DNA from: Anseranas semipalmata
Lineage: Eukaryota > Chordata > Aves > Anseriformes > Anseranatidae
NCBI GenBank assembly: GCA_013399115.1
Contig: VXAA01000170.1
Span: 383,211 to 447,210, forward strand
Length of the DNA stretch: 64,000 bases
Direction of reading: 5' to 3'
A program made the translations under genes and the position numbers. Every line of letters starts with the position of its first letter. Position 1 is the first letter of the stretch. This document shows, one piece after another, positions 62,401-64,000 of the stretch. Below the pieces are notes generated by a model. It was not told the origin of the DNA, did no database searches, and worked only from the letters and a program-made list of their open reading frames with translations.

Positions 62401-64000
62401 ACATCTTCATGGTTAGCCAACCCAGCTTTTGGAAACAGTCTGTGTCAACAAAGAAAGAGAATGTGACCAGCTAAAGGTTTCAACCATTGCAATGCTAGTA
62501 AAGGTCTGCAAAATGTACACAATCTAAAGTTCTTTCAACTAAAACAAAAGAAATCAGCCCTGACTCCTACTTATTTTTTTTTAACTGAGTTTGAAGAAAG
62601 ATCTAGGATCCAAATTCAGTAAAATATAGCATAAGTTTTCTAGAACCAAAATGGAATATTCAAGAAAATTAACAGCCACAGATTATCTTACTTTGGAGGA
62701 TGAATGAACAGTTGGTTTTTAAAAAAAGTAAATCACAGAAGCTCTAGGAATTGCCAAATGTTTGGAACTAAAAGATGTGAATACACAAAAAGGTCTCCTA
62801 GATCTTCTACAAACCAGTTAAAACATTGACTGAGGTAGAAGTTTTATAAATTCCCTTAAATACACTGTTCAAATGTATTTCTATCAAACAATACTTCCGG
62901 TATTCAGAAAGCAGGTTAAATAAGCCTCACGGCTTTTAATACTTATCAGGGGTTTGTAACACTAACAAAGTTCCCCAATTTAATTTTCTTTCTCTGTGTT
63001 TTACAACAGAGGAGTATGGGAAGCTGGAGAGAGAAGAAGATAAAAATAAAACAAAACAAAAAGACTAATGATACTAGATTGTAGTCCTTGAAAATGGAAA
63101 CTCTTAAGGGTAGAACATCATTACAGCAACACAGTAGACGTTTATGAAGCAAATCACATGCCATTATAAAACTGTAAAACTTAATCTGCTCAGTTTACTG
63201 CTTTAACTTAATGCCAATAGTAGGTATGGGCAAAAGTCTTAATATTTTGCTCATATCTCTTCAGCCAGGTAGAGATAATCTGGTGGAATTTATAAAATCT
63301 GAATAAAGATAAACAGGTATTTGAAAATCAGCATACCAATTGGAAGTCATGAATTTATTGTTAGGGAAGAGTAAAACATAGTTTGAAAGCAAGAAGTACA
63401 TTTCTCTTGAGCTACACAAAGTAAAAGACCAGTGCTGGAGTTATGCCAGTGCTGAGTACTGGCACTTACAGAGAAGACCTACAGCACCTCGCCTTGAGAA
63501 AGCCAGCTGCATAAAAGCAGTTGGCTGAATTCCTGCAGTGCACGAGGCTGCCGGGGCACTTTTGATCATCCCAGACTACAAGACAACCCCTGTTGAATTT
63601 CAAAGTATCTAAAATGATATCCACAACTTAGATAAAAGTATTCCTCTCACAATAACAAGAAAGCATCAACAGATTTCTCAGGCTGAGAACTGTTAATCTG
63701 CTCCGCATAAACTGTCATGAAGTATTACCATAACGTCTGACATTAGCTGGCAAATTCCCTGCTTCTTCCAGCTCTGTACCACATATGTATACTGAGTACT
63801 TTAAGAAGTTTCCACATTTTTTAAACTAAACCTGCTCTTTAAAAGAGAACTATGATGGTGCTGTGAGAGCTGACGTCTCTGTCAAGCTCATACCTCCTGC
63901 AGGCTATGAAGCTTTAAGCCGGTTGTTCTTTTTGTTGTTGTTGTCATTGTTTTTCAATTAAGTTGCTTTTGCACCTTTACTTGCTGGCCTAGAAAAGTCA
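59492..64000. other. CERS6 intron (continues beyond window)
   Basis: No upstream CERS6 exon is found before the window end. A GC-richer stretch at about 60240-60960 contains overlapping 115-135 codon frames (-) with no recognisable product and no exon-like splice pair. A single N at 60361 follows a poly(A) run. Confidence 0.6.

Noticed and set aside
1..64000. A bacterial-type defence, CRISPR or biosynthetic system
   Set aside because: The window is spliced vertebrate DNA with LINE and LTR repeats. No operon, CRISPR repeat array or prokaryotic gene is present.

Overview
The window is vertebrate nuclear DNA and most likely avian. It contains spliced genes with large introns and GT-AG junctions, CR1 non-LTR retrotransposon fragments, and two pieces of an LTR family that I associate from memory with neoavian birds. 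I see no bacterial or viral gene cluster, CRISPR array or operon. Gene order and orientation match the vertebrate block known in human as G6PC2 / SPC25 / (NOSTRIN) / CERS6, read here left to right as G6PC2 (-), SPC25 (+), CERS6 (-). Three genes account for all coding sequence that I can support firmly.

1-4727: a complete five-exon G6PC2 on the minus strand. Its splice phases all agree, and it gives 355 residues ending in a di-lysine ER retrieval tail. A TATA box and an E-box lie upstream. 4728-10540 is intergenic and holds one open frame that stands out: an 88-codon single-span membrane protein candidate at 7255-7521.

10540-14800: the CpG-island promoter of SPC25 (broken by an assembly gap), then six coding exons on the plus strand giving 236 residues of the Ndc80-complex kinetochore subunit, then a poly(A) signal. 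Intron 6 carries a 53-bp LTR remnant still flanked by a 5-bp target duplication.

14800-34515: about 20 kb between SPC25 and the end of CERS6. The NOSTRIN gene expected here is not visible. I find simple repeats, a CR1 3' end, a diverged repeat pair, some exon-like open segments that I cannot assign, and an exact 1,004-bp duplication around a single N that looks like two unmerged contig ends.

34516-64000: the last four coding exons of CERS6 (ceramide synthase 6) on the minus strand, with very large introns. The 5' part of the gene lies beyond 64000. The introns contain CR1 copies, a truncated LTR, CTCF-like motifs and a tRNA-like remnant.

The three genes do not form a pathway. G6PC2 is an ER membrane glucose-6-phosphatase-family protein, SPC25 attaches kinetochores to microtubules, and CERS6 is an ER membrane N-acyltransferase. 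They are neighbours by conserved synteny. The most interesting leads are the membrane microprotein frame, the missing NOSTRIN, the deleted LTR with an intact target duplication, and the assembly duplication beside CERS6.
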